Of a stretch of 5,499 nt of DNA, positions 1-5,499 are shown in pieces. The notes under the pieces are model-generated. The model did no database searches and had not been told where the DNA came from. It was given only the letters and a program-made list of their open reading frames with translations. The DNA comes from Bifidobacteriaceae bacterium. GTDB taxonomy: Bacteria > Actinomycetota > Actinomycetes > Actinomycetales > WQXJ01. The position numbers were made by a program, and so were the translations under genes. Each line of letters opens with the position of its first letter. Position 1 is the stretch's first letter. The DNA lies in NCBI GenBank assembly GCA_031266115.1, contig JAISBQ010000402.1, positions 1 through 5,499 on the forward strand. The letters run 5' to 3'.

Positions 1-609
1 CGGGTCCAGGGACTCGGGCGCGGGACCCGTTGGGACGGTTTCGTTGGTGTCATCTTGACGGTGCCAAAACAACGAGACTCGCACGGAGCCGTTCGAGTCA
101 TCGTCTGGGTCCTGCGCCGACACTCGGACGAGCATTTCCTTTCCGTTGGCCGGCTTGCTCAAGCGCGCGGTCGCGCGATCCCGGCCCGTGCCCTCATAAT
201 CGGTGAAATAGACGGTCCAGCCATGGTCCTCTCCGTACGCCGCGATCCGCTCCACCGTCCCGACCGAACCCCACGGTCCAGGCTCGAAGCGGCGTATGAC
301 CGAGGCCCGATGCGACTCAATGCTCATGAAATACTCGAGGCTGGTCTGGGGGATCTCCTCCGAGTGCGACAAAGTCAATCCCAGCAGGTCCTTCGCCGCC
401 AACGGGTCGTCCACCAAGGGCCCCAACGGCTCGTCGCCACCCCACGCCGAACCCTTCCCGAAATCGTAGATCCCCCAGCCCAGAGCCAAGCCGGCCACCA
501 GGACCACGACCATGGCCGCTGTCCGCGTCTTTGACCGCCCCCACCGTGCACGAGCCGCCGCATCAGCAGAGTCGGCCTCGGCGTTCACGTCACACCCGTC
601 CACGCTCAT
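1..609 (-). CDS. Small single-pass membrane protein, second tandem copy (3' end cut by window edge)
   Basis: I do not recognise this family. The frame is open from an ATG at 609 to the left edge, giving 203 residues with no stop seen. A cytoplasmic-looking N-terminus rich in Ala, Asp and Arg (about 1-30) precedes one hydrophobic segment (about 31-47, AAMVVVLVAGLALGWG). The rest is hydrophilic and should lie outside the cell. It is a paralogue of the 216-residue protein just upstream. Residues 46-98 differ from it at only two positions (core beginning GIYDFGKGSAWGG). Residues 184-203 (RQDDTNETVP...ESLDP) are identical to it, while the N-terminus and residues about 130-180 have diverged. The ATG was chosen because the start, its upstream bases and the overlap with a preceding stop codon (590-592) match those of the other copy. 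The weak GGGGA ahead of the ATG suggests translation relies on coupling. The function is unknown. The product could be a signal-anchored or a secreted protein. Confidence 0.8.
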   Translation of the reverse strand, partial: MSVDGCDVNAEADSADAAARARWGRSKTRTAAMVVVLVAGLALGWGIYDFGKGSAWGGDEPLGPLVDDPLAAKDLLGLTLSHSEEIPQTSLEYFMSIESHRASVIRRFEPGPWGSVGTVERIAAYGEDHGWTVYFTDYEGTGRDRATARLSKPANGKEMLVRVSAQDPDDDSNGSVRVSLFWHRQDDTNETVPTGPAPESLDP

Positions 610-739
610 GGCGTCCCCGAGTGACCGCGCGCAGAGCCGCAGCGACCATCAGGCCGCCGACGGCCGTCACTGCGAGCGGGCCGCCATCCGACGACACCCC
701 AATAGGCAGCGCTACCGTTGACCACGATTCGACCCCAGA
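590..739 (-). pseudogene. Degenerate copy of the surface-protein sorting tail
   Basis: After the TGA of the 216-residue gene (740-742), the same frame stays open for 49 codons and ends at a TGA at 590-592. The translation contains DGGPLAVTAVGGLMVAAAL and then AVTRGRHERGRV. This clearly matches the C-terminus of the large surface protein (DGGPLAVTG, membrane segment, GVTRGRHERARS). Two features suggest it no longer works as a sorting signal. The pentapeptide (662-676) reads LAVTA instead of LAVTG, and the stretch after LAVT is 24 residues long against 40 in the large protein, so the membrane segment is much shortened. It has no good start codon or ribosome binding site of its own. I read it as the duplicated end of the large gene, carried along when the small gene was copied. 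Alternatively it is the original C-terminus of the small protein, cut off by a nonsense mutation. Confidence 0.65.
603..626 (-). promoter_or_regulatory. Stop/start overlap block of the second small gene
   Basis: This is an exact 24-base copy of 1384-1407, placed over the ATG at 609. The upstream frame (the decayed sorting tail) stops at 590-592, so the 20-base overlap geometry is the same as for the first copy. Ribosomes are unlikely to translate the tail, because the TGA at 740-742 precedes it. Coupling at this copy may therefore be weaker or lost. Confidence 0.5.
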
Positions 740-1390
740 TCATGGCGCCATCTGCAGCGGGTCCAGGGACTCGGGCGCGGGACCCGTTGGGACGGTTTCG
801 TTGGTGTCGTCTTGGCGTTGCCAATAGAGCGAGACCGTCACGGAGCCGTCCGAATCGACAGTCGTGTCACGGACATCCAGATATGACAGCATCCTACGGC
901 CATCGACTGGTTTGCTCAGGCGCGCTCGGGCGCACTCCTGGTCGTGCTCGCTGTGCTCGGCGCGGTGAACGTAATACTCGAGGTCTAGGACAGTCCAGCC
1001 GCTGTCCTGGGCGTACGCCACGATCCGCTCCACCGTCCCGGCCAAGCCCCACGGGCCGGCCTCGAAACGGCGCTCGACCGAGGCCCAGTGCCCCTCGATG
1101 CTCATGAAGTAGTCGAGGCTGGTCTGGGGGATCTCCTCCGAGTACGACAAGGTCAATCCCAGCAGGTCCTTGGCCGCTAACGGGTCGTCCACCAGAGGCC
1201 CCAGCGGCTCGTCACCGCCCCAAGCCGAGCCCTTCCCAAAATCGTAGATCCCCAAACCCAAGGCCAAGACCGCAGCAAGGACCAGCACCCCGACCACCTT
1301 CCGCCGCGGCGACCACCACCGACGCGCGGGCTCCTCCGCGGCATCGACGCCGTCGGCCCCGGCGCCCTCCTCACGACCGTGCGCGCTCAT
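740..1390 (-). CDS. Small single-pass membrane protein, first tandem copy (216 aa, unknown family)
   Basis: I do not recognise a known domain. A hydrophilic N-terminus of about 30 residues ends in RRWWSPRRK and is followed by one hydrophobic segment (about 32-48). The positive charges before the segment predict N-in topology with residues from about 50 outside the cell. The exported part starts with the core shared with the second copy (residues 47-99). It then has a mixed region containing GWTVLDLEYYV and a single Cys (153), a likely beta-strand pair around DGSVTVSLYW, and a polar tail ending ESLDPLQMAP. The ATG at 1390 lies inside the last 20 bases of the large surface-protein gene, in another frame. 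The same arrangement recurs at the second copy, which supports this start. The Shine-Dalgarno is weak (GGGGA, 5 bases from the ATG), so translation is probably coupled to the large gene. The position suggests a role with that surface protein, but this is inference. Confidence 0.85.
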   Translation of the reverse strand: MSAHGREEGAGADGVDAAEEPARRWWSPRRKVVGVLVLAAVLALGLGIYDFGKGSAWGGDEPLGPLVDDPLAAKDLLGLTLSYSEEIPQTSLDYFMSIEGHWASVERRFEAGPWGLAGTVERIVAYAQDSGWTVLDLEYYVHRAEHSEHDQECARARLSKPVDGRRMLSYLDVRDTTVDSDGSVTVSLYWQRQDDTNETVPTGPAPESLDPLQMAP

Positions 1391-3710
1391 GGCGTCCCCG
1401 AGTGACCCCGCGCCGGGCCGCCGCGATCATCACCACGCCAGCAGCCATCACAGCGAGCGAGACCACCCGCAGCCAGCCCGCCGCGCCTCCACCGGTCACA
1501 GCTAGTGGGCCACCATCTTTCGGGACCGCCGCAACGGGCGCGGCAGCAGAGGAACCCGTCCCACCCGGCGGCGCCCAGGACGTCGGCGACGGGGCCGAAG
1601 AAGGCTTCTCGCCCGCGTCGGTCGGCACGGACGCCTGCAGGTAAGCTTCAATGTCCTCGTCGGTCAACCCCACCAACGTTCCGTCCAGCGTCATCCACCC
1701 TGAGGTCGAATCGCACTCGTCCCCGACCCCGTCCTGGTCGGTGTCCGCCTGGCCCCAATTCTCGACATCCGGACAATTGTCAATCTCGCTCGAAGTCGAG
1801 TCACCGTCGTTCGTGATCAACACGGGCGTCGACCCGAGCGCCGTGAGGCCATCTGGTCCGGTCACCCGCACCCCCGCGACGCCGTCGAACGACTCGCCGT
1901 AGACGTGCTCCACGGTCCAACCGGTTGTGGTCTGGTCCCACATCCCGTCGCCGTCGAAGTCCCACTCATAAGACACGATCTCGCCCGCCGGGGAGAACGA
2001 TCCCCCGGCGTTCAGAACAAGTGGCTCGCCGACCGCCGCCACATACGGGCCCTGTATCCACCCCTCCGGGTTCGCGGTCGCTTGGCCGATCGCGTCGGCC
2101 ACCGCATCGGCCAGGTCGTCGCTGCCGACCTCGAACAGCGCGCCGTTCGTCGCGGACACCAGGCCGGCGAACGGCTCACCCGTAAGCACAGCCGAACCGA
2201 TCCCGTAGATCTCAACCGGATCGACCGCCAAAGACTTGTCACGCACCTGATCCGACGTGTAACCGGTCACGGGTTCGGGGTCCTTCGCCTGCTGGTCCGC
2301 GAACACGAACGCCATCTTCCGGACCCCCGGCCGCCAATCCAACTCCAAAGCCGTCATGATCCCCGAGTACATCGACTCCAAAGCATCGCCGCCCCCGGTT
2401 GCGCGGAGACGGTAAACCGCATCCTTCAGTTCCGGCACAGAACCGGTGAAATCGAGATCGAGGCGCGCCTGGAACGCGTCTACGTCATCGCGGTACTCAA
2501 CCAGCCCGAACCGCACCGAACTCGACCGGCTATGAATCGATGTGGCAATCTGCTCGATGTTCCGTGACACCTGCGAGATGATGGGGTCCATCGAACCCGT
2601 GGTATCCACCACGAACACCACGTCCACAGCGGGCCGGAAGTACAGTGTGCTGTCCGGATCCCACACGCGCTTGACAGCGCCGATCCGGTCCGCCAACTCG
2701 GCGGCCATCTCGCGGTGCCCAATCAGGTTGGGGTGGTAGAACTCTGCCTTGGTCTTGGACAATTTCGCATGCGTCTTGCCGTCGTCGCCCACATCCCCCC
2801 GCGACTCGAAAAACTCGTTCAACCACCGGTACGGATTCCGGCCGATCTCGGGCTCCGGCTCGTGGCCGACGAACCTGTCGTCGACCGCAGGCAGATAGGT
2901 CACTGAAAGACCATGGGTGTAGTTGAAATCGTAAACTAAGTCCCGCTGCATATCCTCGGCCTTCTGCCCGGCGCGGCGCACACCTGCAGAAGGGTTGTAA
3001 GGCGAATCCCCGCCGCCGATCGAATCCAGCACCCGAATGACGTAATCCGTGTCCAGGCTCAGTCGCGGATAACCCAACAACACAACCCGCCCCCGCAAGT
3101 GGTCCATCTTGGTGTCCAGGTATTCCAAGATGCTCCAGGTTTGATCCCGCACATCCTGGTCATTGTTCGGGTCGTCTAAACCAGCCTCAGCCAGCTCGAC
3201 CCTGGTCCGGCAGTTCGTTGGCGATTGGTCACACAGAAACGCCGGCAGGGTGCAGAAACACGCCTCGACTACGCCTGAAAAGTCCACGTCGTTTCCGCCA
3301 ACGGTCAAGAGGACCAAGTCTGCCTGCCGCAACACGGAATCGTTGCCGGTCACGAGTTGCTCGTCGAGCACGTCTTCCGTCGTTGCCCCTCCCCAGGCCA
3401 AGTTGGTGACCCTGGCCGGCACGCCCTGCTCGCGCAGCCATTCCGCATACTTCTCGCCGTAATTGTTATGGCTCCGGAACGAACCGTCAGGGCCGTAATA
3501 CGCGCCCGCGCCGTTCCCCGCAGTGTACGAGTCCCCGATCAGGACAATGTTGACGGGCAGATTCGGACGGATCTCCACATCGGCGCCGGCCGGTTGCAAA
3601 CCAGTCGAAAGCACCAGGCCCATCAGGCCAAAAGCGCAGACCAGACACGCAATGCGCAACCTCGCACGCCCAACTGGCGAGACCGACCGCAGACCATTAC
3701 GACCAGACAT
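1371..3710 (-). CDS. Wall-anchored SGNH hydrolase with vWA, PKD and TSP3-like domains
   Basis: A 779-residue secreted surface protein. Residues 1-43 form a signal peptide (RARLR, hydrophobic core, AGA before the likely cut). Residues about 51-345 are an SGNH/GDSL esterase domain: GDSYTAG with nucleophile Ser61, Gly107/108, GGND with Asn140 for the oxyanion hole, and HPN with His326. Glu323 stands where DxxH enzymes have Asp. Cys151, 153, 160 and 167 could form disulfides. Residues about 361-545 are a von Willebrand A domain with MIDAS residues Asp369, Thr371 and Ser373, plus Thr438 and Asp472. Residues about 553-633 are a PKD domain (YEWDFDGDG). Residues 644-667 are a thrombospondin type-3-like calcium loop (DNCP ... 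DTDQDGVGDECD). A Pro/Ser/Ala linker leads to LAVTG (736-740), a membrane segment and an Arg-rich tail, as expected for a class E sortase substrate. The ATG at 3710 has GAGAGGA 6 bases upstream. The ATG at 3716 touches that site, and longer starts would run into gltX. The likely activity is an ester or acyl hydrolase held at the wall. Its substrate is unknown. Confidence 0.9.
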   Translation of the reverse strand: MSGRNGLRSVSPVGRARLRIACLVCAFGLMGLVLSTGLQPAGADVEIRPNLPVNIVLIGDSYTAGNGAGAYYGPDGSFRSHNNYGEKYAEWLREQGVPARVTNLAWGGATTEDVLDEQLVTGNDSVLRQADLVLLTVGGNDVDFSGVVEACFCTLPAFLCDQSPTNCRTRVELAEAGLDDPNNDQDVRDQTWSILEYLDTKMDHLRGRVVLLGYPRLSLDTDYVIRVLDSIGGGDSPYNPSAGVRRAGQKAEDMQRDLVYDFNYTHGLSVTYLPAVDDRFVGHEPEPEIGRNPYRWLNEFFESRGDVGDDGKTHAKLSKTKAEFYHPNLIGHREMAAELADRIGAVKRVWDPDSTLYFRPAVDVVFVVDTTGSMDPIISQVSRNIEQIATSIHSRSSSVRFGLVEYRDDVDAFQARLDLDFTGSVPELKDAVYRLRATGGGDALESMYSGIMTALELDWRPGVRKMAFVFADQQAKDPEPVTGYTSDQVRDKSLAVDPVEIYGIGSAVLTGEPFAGLVSATNGALFEVGSDDLADAVADAIGQATANPEGWIQGPYVAAVGEPLVLNAGGSFSPAGEIVSYEWDFDGDGMWDQTTTGWTVEHVYGESFDGVAGVRVTGPDGLTALGSTPVLITNDGDSTSSEIDNCPDVENWGQADTDQDGVGDECDSTSGWMTLDGTLVGLTDEDIEAYLQASVPTDAGEKPSSAPSPTSWAPPGGTGSSAAAPVAAVPKDGGPLAVTGGGAAGWLRVVSLAVMAAGVVMIAAARRGVTRGRHERARS
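1384..1407 (-). promoter_or_regulatory. Stop/start overlap block of the first small gene
   Basis: These 24 bases hold the weak GGGGA site and the ATG of the 216-residue gene, within the end of the large gene, whose TGA is at 1371-1373. The two genes overlap by 20 bases in different frames. The identical 24-base string recurs at 603-626 in front of the second small gene. Its survival there, although the surrounding tail has decayed, suggests that it matters for translation initiation or coupling. Confidence 0.55.
1491..1505 (-). other. LAVTG sorting signal (class E sortase type)
   Basis: The codons read Leu-Ala-Val-Thr-Gly. They are followed by a hydrophobic stretch (about residues 745-765 of the large protein) and the basic tail RRGVTRGRHERARS. 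This order of pentapeptide, membrane segment and positive tail is the known layout of sortase substrates. LAxTG is the variant associated with class E sortases of high-GC Gram-positives. No sortase gene lies in the window, so the enzyme would be encoded elsewhere. Confidence 0.75.
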
Positions 3711-3716
3711 ACCCAT

Positions 3717-3723
3717 TCCTCTC
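3717..3723 (-). promoter_or_regulatory. Ribosome binding site of the surface-protein gene
   Basis: GAGAGGA lies 6 bases upstream of the ATG at 3710 and directly touches another ATG at 3716. The spacing decides for the start at 3710 (MSGRNGL) over MGMSGRN. It also argues against the longer open frame that runs back into gltX. Confidence 0.7.
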
Positions 3724-3779
3724 TGAAGGGCAGGGCCAAGCGTCCCATCGAGGCCGACCTGGCAGTACCCGCCCGTCAA

Positions 3780-3836
3780 TCCCGCGCAAGCACAGCCCGC
3801 TACCATGCTACCGGGTCCATGGTCCCGCCAAGCACA
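3780..3836 (-). repeat. Short imperfect direct repeat in the intergenic gap
   Basis: TGTGCTTGGCGGGA (3823-3836) and TGTGCTTGCGCGGGA (3780-3794) differ by one or two bases and start 42 bases apart, close to four helical turns. The second copy sits immediately upstream of a TTGACG hexamer. They could be paired sites for a regulator of the surface-protein operon, or a chance repeat in GC-rich DNA. Confidence 0.35.
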
Positions 3837-3843
3837 CGGCCCT

Positions 3844-5340
3844 TCAGTCCCGCTTGGACGATGCCGTGTCGAGGTATAGGCGTAGACGGTCGGTCCGCTC
3901 CACGCAGCTCTCCCGGCCCAGGATCTCCATCGACTCGAACAGCGGCGGCGACACCCGCCTCCCGGTGATGGCCACCCGCAAGGGCGCGAAAGCGTCGCGC
4001 GGCCGCAGGCCCAAACCCTCCACCAGGGCAATGTTCAGGGCCTCGTGAAGAGAGCCAGCGGTCCACTCCCCCACGGCGCGCAGCGCCACCAAAGCCGCCT
4101 CCAGCACGGCGCGCGCGTCCGGCGCCAGCTTGGCCAAAGCTTCGGGCTCGGCTTGGACGGCGGCATCGGGCACGAAAAAGAAACCCAACACCGCGGCGGC
4201 CTGGCCGAGCAAGGCCATCCGCTCCTGGACCAACGGCGCGGCGGCCGTCAGGACCGACTGCTCGGCCATGCTCAACGAATCCCACTGGGGCGCCGAGACC
4301 AGCGCGTGCAGGTGCAGGTGGGGCACCAGGCGGCGGGCGAACTCGTCCACCGGGAGCAGGCGGATGTGGGCGGCGTTGACGGCCTCGGCCTTCTTCTGGT
4401 CGAAGCGGGCCGGGTTGGGGCTCACCTGGCCGATCTCGAAGGCCGCCACCAGCTCGGCCGGGCTGAAGATGTCGCGGTCGGGCGCGATGGCCCAACCCAG
4501 CAGGGCCAGATAGTTGACCAGGCCCTCCGGCAGGAAGCCCCGGTCGCGCTGATGGAAGATGTTGGACTGCGGGTCGCGTTTGGAGAGCTTCTTGTTGCCC
4601 TCGCCCATCACATAGGGCAGGTGTCCGAACCGGGGCGCGGCCTCCGTCAGTCCCAGCTGCGCCAAAGCCCCGTGAAGCACCAGTTGGCGCGGCGTCGAGG
4701 ACAGCAGGTCCTCCCCCCGCAGCACATGCGTGATCCGCATGACCGCGTCATCGACGGGGTTGGTGAGCGTGTAGAGGGGCTGCCCGTTGGCCCTGGTGAT
4801 GGCGAAATCTGGCACCGAACCGGCCCGGAAGGTGACCTCGCCCCGGACCAGATCGGTGAAGGTGAGGTCCTGGTCCGGCATCGGGACGCGCAGGACGGGG
4901 CGGCGGCCCTGGGCCAGGTAGTCCTCGCGCTGGGCCTGGGTCAGCGACCGGTCGAAACCGTCGTACCCCTGTTTCGGCGGTCTTCCGGCGGCCACATGCC
5001 GCGCCTCGATCTCTTCCGGGGTTGAGAACGACTCGTAGGCCAGGCCCGCCTCGAGCAGTTGGAGCGCGACGTTGGCGTAGATGTCCATCCGCTCGGACTG
5101 GCGGTACGGGCCATAGGGTCCGCCCACCTCCACGCCCTCGTCCCAGTCCAGCCCCAGCCAGCGCAGCGCCTCGAGGAGCTGCAGATAGGACTCCTCGGAG
5201 TCCCGCACCGGATCGGTGTCCTCGATCCGGAACACGAACGTGGCACCCGTATGGCGGGCGTAAGCCCAATTGAACAGGGCCGTGCGGACCATTCCGACGT
5301 GTGGCACCCCGGTCGGCGAGGGGCAGAAGCGCAGACGCAT
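3844..5340 (-). CDS. gltX: Glutamyl-tRNA synthetase
   Basis: Charges tRNA-Glu with glutamate in the cytoplasm, using ATP. It is a class I enzyme with a Rossmann fold. The 498-residue length is normal for bacterial GluRS. The N-terminus RFCPSPTGVPHVGM (4-17) carries the HIGH-type motif as HVGM. FRIEDTD (38-43 region) and PYRQSER (78-84) follow. THVLRGEDLLSSTPRQ (204-219) leads to the KMSKS-type loop KLSKR (251-255). The C-terminal half is the helical anticodon-binding region, ending in RVAITGRRVSPPLFESMEILGRE (455-477). The Cys residues of the E. coli-type zinc site are absent around 104-130, so this is a zinc-free form. The start is supported by a perfect AGGAGG 7 bases upstream. Many high-GC Gram-positives lack GlnRS and use a GluRS that also charges tRNA-Gln, followed by GatCAB amidation. 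Whether this one does so cannot be read from the sequence. It is probably co-transcribed with the upstream hydrolase gene. Confidence 0.97.
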   Translation of the reverse strand: MRLRFCPSPTGVPHVGMVRTALFNWAYARHTGATFVFRIEDTDPVRDSEESYLQLLEALRWLGLDWDEGVEVGGPYGPYRQSERMDIYANVALQLLEAGLAYESFSTPEEIEARHVAAGRPPKQGYDGFDRSLTQAQREDYLAQGRRPVLRVPMPDQDLTFTDLVRGEVTFRAGSVPDFAITRANGQPLYTLTNPVDDAVMRITHVLRGEDLLSSTPRQLVLHGALAQLGLTEAAPRFGHLPYVMGEGNKKLSKRDPQSNIFHQRDRGFLPEGLVNYLALLGWAIAPDRDIFSPAELVAAFEIGQVSPNPARFDQKKAEAVNAAHIRLLPVDEFARRLVPHLHLHALVSAPQWDSLSMAEQSVLTAAAPLVQERMALLGQAAAVLGFFFVPDAAVQAEPEALAKLAPDARAVLEAALVALRAVGEWTAGSLHEALNIALVEGLGLRPRDAFAPLRVAITGRRVSPPLFESMEILGRESCVERTDRLRLYLDTASSKRD

Positions 5341-5344
5341 CGCG

Positions 5345-5499
5345 CTACCTCCTGACCACTGGGTTGGTGATGGTTCCGAGCCCCGCCACTTCGCAGGTCA
5401 CCCGTTCGCTGGGCTCGATCCGGGCGGCTCCGGCCGGGGTTCCGGTCAGGATCACGTCGCCAGGCAACAAAGTACACACGGACGATGCCGTCGCCACCA
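5345..5499 (-). CDS. Fumarylacetoacetate hydrolase family protein (C-terminal 50 residues only)
   Basis: Only the end of the gene is inside the window; its start lies beyond the right edge. The visible frame reads LLPGDVILTGTPAG, then a short loop, then GLGTITNPV and a TAG at 5345-5347. This is the conserved C-terminal signature of the FAH family. Its members are metal-dependent hydrolases or decarboxylases acting on acylpyruvates, fumarylpyruvate or related 2-oxo acids. The substrate cannot be told from this part. An FAH-family gene directly ahead of gltX is, as far as I know, a common arrangement in high-GC Gram-positives. The 4-base gap to gltX points to one operon. Confidence 0.88.
   Translation of the reverse strand, partial: VATASSVCTLLPGDVILTGTPAGAARIEPSERVTCEVAGLGTITNPVVRR
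5348..5353 (-). promoter_or_regulatory. Ribosome binding site of gltX
   Basis: AGGAGG, a full match to the anti-Shine-Dalgarno core, lies 7 bases from the gltX ATG. The same bases encode the last two Arg codons of the upstream gene, and its TAG stop follows directly. Ribosomes finishing the hydrolase gene therefore end on the gltX initiation site. Confidence 0.85.

Larger units (their letters stand above)
1..690. repeat. Tandem duplication, left copy
   Basis: This copy contains the second small gene and the decayed sorting tail. It aligns with 758-1520. Bases 1-51 equal 758-808 exactly, 603-626 equals 1384-1407 exactly, and similarity continues through the tail region to about 690. The offset changes from 757 to 781 bases because of in-frame indels within the small gene and grows further in the tail. 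The left limit lies outside the window. Confidence 0.85.
758..1520. repeat. Tandem duplication, right copy
   Basis: This copy contains the first small gene and the last roughly 50 codons of the large surface-protein gene. It aligns with 1-690. Its right limit, where similarity fades, lies in the low-complexity linker just upstream of the LAVTG codons. This shows that the copied unit included the end of the neighbouring gene. No insertion sequence ends, integrase or flanking target-site repeats are visible. Confidence 0.85.
3711..3843. other. Intergenic gap between gltX and the surface-protein gene
   Basis: This is a 133-base gap. On the minus strand it holds two copies of TGTGCTTG followed by CGGGA, a 6-base inverted repeat (ACCATG/CATGGT, loop of 10) between them, and the ribosome binding site of the next gene. 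A TTGACG hexamer (3774-3779) could be a -35 element, but I see no matching -10 at normal spacing. No hairpin with a T-run is visible, so neither a terminator after gltX nor a promoter for the surface operon can be called. The gap holds no tRNA gene and no convincing ORF. Confidence 0.6.

Noticed and set aside
740..742. TGA read as selenocysteine or as programmed read-through into the sorting-like tail.
   Set aside because: I saw no obvious selenocysteine insertion hairpin, the following base context is not a known read-through signal, and the tail itself looks degenerate.
1..1520. The direct repeats as an insertion sequence or other mobile element.
   Set aside because: There are no terminal inverted repeats, transposase or target-site duplications. 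The repeats are explained by gene duplication.
1905..2567. A 220-codon open frame on the plus strand.
   Set aside because: It lies fully antisense to the vWA/PKD part of the large gene, has the Arg/His/Pro-rich composition of a GC-rich shadow frame, and shows no domain.
3774..3779. TTGACG on the minus strand as a -35 promoter element.
   Set aside because: No TATAAT-like hexamer is found 16-19 bases downstream, where the sequence is GC-rich. One hexamer alone is weak evidence.
3802..3823. Inverted repeat ACCATG/CATGGT after gltX as a possible terminator.
   Set aside because: The stem is only 6 base pairs with a 10-base loop and no T-run follows, so it does not meet the usual picture of an intrinsic terminator.
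3711..4031. The surface-protein frame stays open upstream to an ATG at 4031, giving 886 residues.
   Set aside because: The extra 107 residues overlap gltX, have Cys/Trp/Arg-rich shadow composition and would bury the signal peptide. GAGAGGA 6 bases before 3710 fixes the better start.
4045..5025. A 326-codon open frame on the plus strand.
   Set aside because: It is antisense to gltX, whose identity is certain, and its Gly/Arg/Gln-rich translation shows no recognisable motif.

Overview
The window looks like a chromosomal segment of a high-GC Gram-positive bacterium (Actinomycetota). The reasons are the strongly G+C-biased third codon positions, a glutamyl-tRNA synthetase of actinobacterial type directly behind a fumarylacetoacetate-hydrolase-family gene, and a surface protein ending in LAVTG, the LAxTG form of sorting signal read by class E sortases. 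No genus can be named. All genes lie on the minus strand, so transcription runs from high to low coordinates.

Right part (5499 to 3844): the last 50 codons of a fumarylacetoacetate-hydrolase-family enzyme enter from the right edge. They are followed 4 bases later by gltX, whose AGGAGG ribosome binding site abuts the upstream stop codon. This is an ordinary housekeeping pair. A 133-base gap (3843 to 3711) follows. It holds a short direct repeat but no convincing terminator or promoter.

Middle (3710 to 1371): one large secreted protein of 779 residues. In order it has a signal peptide, an SGNH/GDSL esterase-like domain, a von Willebrand factor A domain with MIDAS residues, a PKD domain, a thrombospondin type-3-like calcium loop, a Pro/Ser/Ala linker and a C-terminal LAVTG sorting signal. 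It appears to be a wall-anchored enzyme that may also bind a ligand or surface.

Left part (1390 to 1): two tandem copies of a small single-pass membrane protein of unknown family. The first (216 residues) starts inside the last 20 bases of the large gene. The second runs off the left edge with 203 residues visible. Between them lies a degenerate copy of the large gene's sorting tail, in frame with the first small protein but after a TGA stop. The duplicated unit was therefore 'end of the surface-protein gene plus small gene', about 780 bases. The duplicate kept the same 20-base stop/start overlap. The large gene and the small genes probably form one translationally coupled operon acting at the cell surface. 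This surface-protein module, with its duplicated unknown partner, is the part most likely to be new.
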